A stretch of DNA of 7,768 nucleotides from Opitutales bacterium (GTDB lineage Bacteria > Verrucomicrobiota > Verrucomicrobiia > Opitutales > Opitutaceae), in contig JAJFLS010000022.1 of the NCBI GenBank assembly GCA_021772595.1, forward strand, positions 1 through 7,768. The letters are read 5' to 3'. The notes beneath the pieces are model-generated. The model was not told the DNA's origin, did not search any database, and was given only the letters and a program-made list of their open reading frames with translations. The position numbers were made by a program, and so were the translations under genes. Position 1 is the first letter of the stretch; every line of letters starts with the position of its first letter. Of the stretch, positions 7,232 to 7,768 are shown in pieces.

Positions 7232-7768
7232 TCTGAATCCTCCTCTTCGCTTTCCGTCTTCTTCGGCGTTCTTCTCAATATTCGCCAACGTAGGCCCGTA
7301 TTCCACGCGTCATACTCATCGTATTCGCCGAGCAATTGAAAACGCTCGTCCAGCTTGAACTCCATCTCCAGAGTTTCCTTGCCTTGCTCCGAAAGATTCT
7401 GGCCCGTCACCATATTGAATCGGCTCCCTTGCCCGCTACCGCCTCCAGACGAAAGAAGCCCTTGGCTCAAGTAGCTGCCGATCTTCGAAGCGCGCTGACT
7501 CGCGCTGTAGTTGAAATTCGAATCGGGAACATCTCCGGCCATCACCATCAGAAGAATCTGTTCGGACGACAACGGCGGACTCGAACTAAACCGGATATTC
7601 GGATCGAAAGCCGAGCCCGTTATTTCGATACCGAGATCGTAACGAAATCGCCGCGTCTCTCCAATCAAACTGAGCATCGGCGTATACGGATCATCGATAC
7701 GCATCTCGATCAAGCCCTCCGTCAATCCGAACGATGCAAACGGGAACAGAAGATCCCCTTCATCGAAC
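7228..7768 (-). CDS. tamB: TamB / translocation and assembly module protein, C-terminal fragment (5' truncated by window edge)
   Basis: TamB proteins are very long, inner-membrane-anchored beta-taco proteins that span the periplasm and act with TamA. Phospholipid transport to the outer membrane is the currently favoured role. The last 179 residues are visible, and the frame is open through the right edge, so apparent starts inside are internal codons. Family signs are the SSSPPLSSEQILLMVMAGD segment (typical TamB C-terminal domain, where DPALSEDEALSYLL-type text is usual), then a glycine/serine-rich stretch, and LEMEFKLDERFQLLGEYDEYDAWNTGLRWRIL as the final strands. Unlike E. coli TamB, the chain continues past the last strand into a basic-then-acidic tail (RRTPKKTESEEEDSE). 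The stop TGA at 7228-7230 overlaps the tamA ATG. The gene order, tamB before tamA, is the reverse of E. coli. The assignment rests on the C-terminal domain plus the neighbour. Confidence 0.85.
   Translation of the reverse strand, partial: FDEGDLLFPFASFGLTEGLIEMRIDDPYTPMLSLIGETRRFRYDLGIEITGSAFDPNIRFSSSPPLSSEQILLMVMAGDVPDSNFNYSASQRASKIGSYLSQGLLSSGGGSGQGSRFNMVTGQNLSEQGKETLEMEFKLDERFQLLGEYDEYDAWNTGLRWRILRRTPKKTESEEEDSE
7238..7246 (-). promoter_or_regulatory. Shine-Dalgarno of tamA, inside the 3' end of tamB
   Basis: Read on the minus strand, AGAGGAGGA lies about six bases before ATG 7231. It is the clearest ribosome-binding site in the window. It lies within the last codons of tamB, encoding part of the acidic tail, so tamA translation is probably coupled to tamB. 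It also fixes the tamA start. Confidence 0.85.

Noticed and set aside
7232..7306. Upstream start for tamA at 7306
   Set aside because: It would put 25 charged residues before a clear signal peptide and overlap tamB deeply; the start at 7231 has a strong Shine-Dalgarno and an ATGA junction.

Overview
The window looks like chromosome of a Gram-negative, outer-membrane-bearing bacterium that uses the MEP isoprenoid pathway. My best guess is Verrucomicrobiota, class Opitutia. The clues are the long insert-bearing form of IspG, a YugP-type zinc peptidase and a TamB/TamA pair in moderately GC-rich DNA. This is an inference from family features, not from a marker gene.

Layout: (1) Bases 2-922 (+) hold the C-terminal half of an RseP-type site-2 protease, cut by the left edge. 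(2) Bases 943-2967 (+) hold ispG, packed against rseP. (3) Bases 2968-3102 form a repeat-filled gap: a 118-bp inverted repeat built of CACGGAT units, with one copy of a short palindromic repeat (REP) inside it. (4) Bases 3103-3951 (+) hold a small BadF/N-acetylglucosamine-kinase-type ATPase. (5) Bases 3948-4005 hold two head-to-head REP copies (a REPIN-like hairpin). They sit between convergent genes and supply the kinase stop codon. (6) A YugP-like membrane zinc peptidase ends at 4022 (-). (7) Bases 4826-5107 are intergenic and hold a second REPIN (4893-4970); I see nothing else convincing there. (8) Bases 5108-7231 (-) hold a TamA/Omp85-family outer-membrane protein. (9) Bases 7228-7768 (-) hold the C-terminal end of TamB, cut by the right edge and overlapping the tamA start in an ATGA junction.

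Working together: rseP and ispG form a tight unit, and many bacteria carry dxr next to rseP, so an isoprenoid/envelope cluster probably continues to the left (inference). TamB and TamA form a translationally coupled envelope-assembly pair. The zinc peptidase lies downstream on the same strand but is separated from tamA by a REPIN and probably has its own promoter.

The genes are recognisable families. The least expected content is non-coding: five copies of one REP sequence with paired base changes in the stem, arranged as one singleton and two inverted doublets. I do not see a novel multi-gene system.
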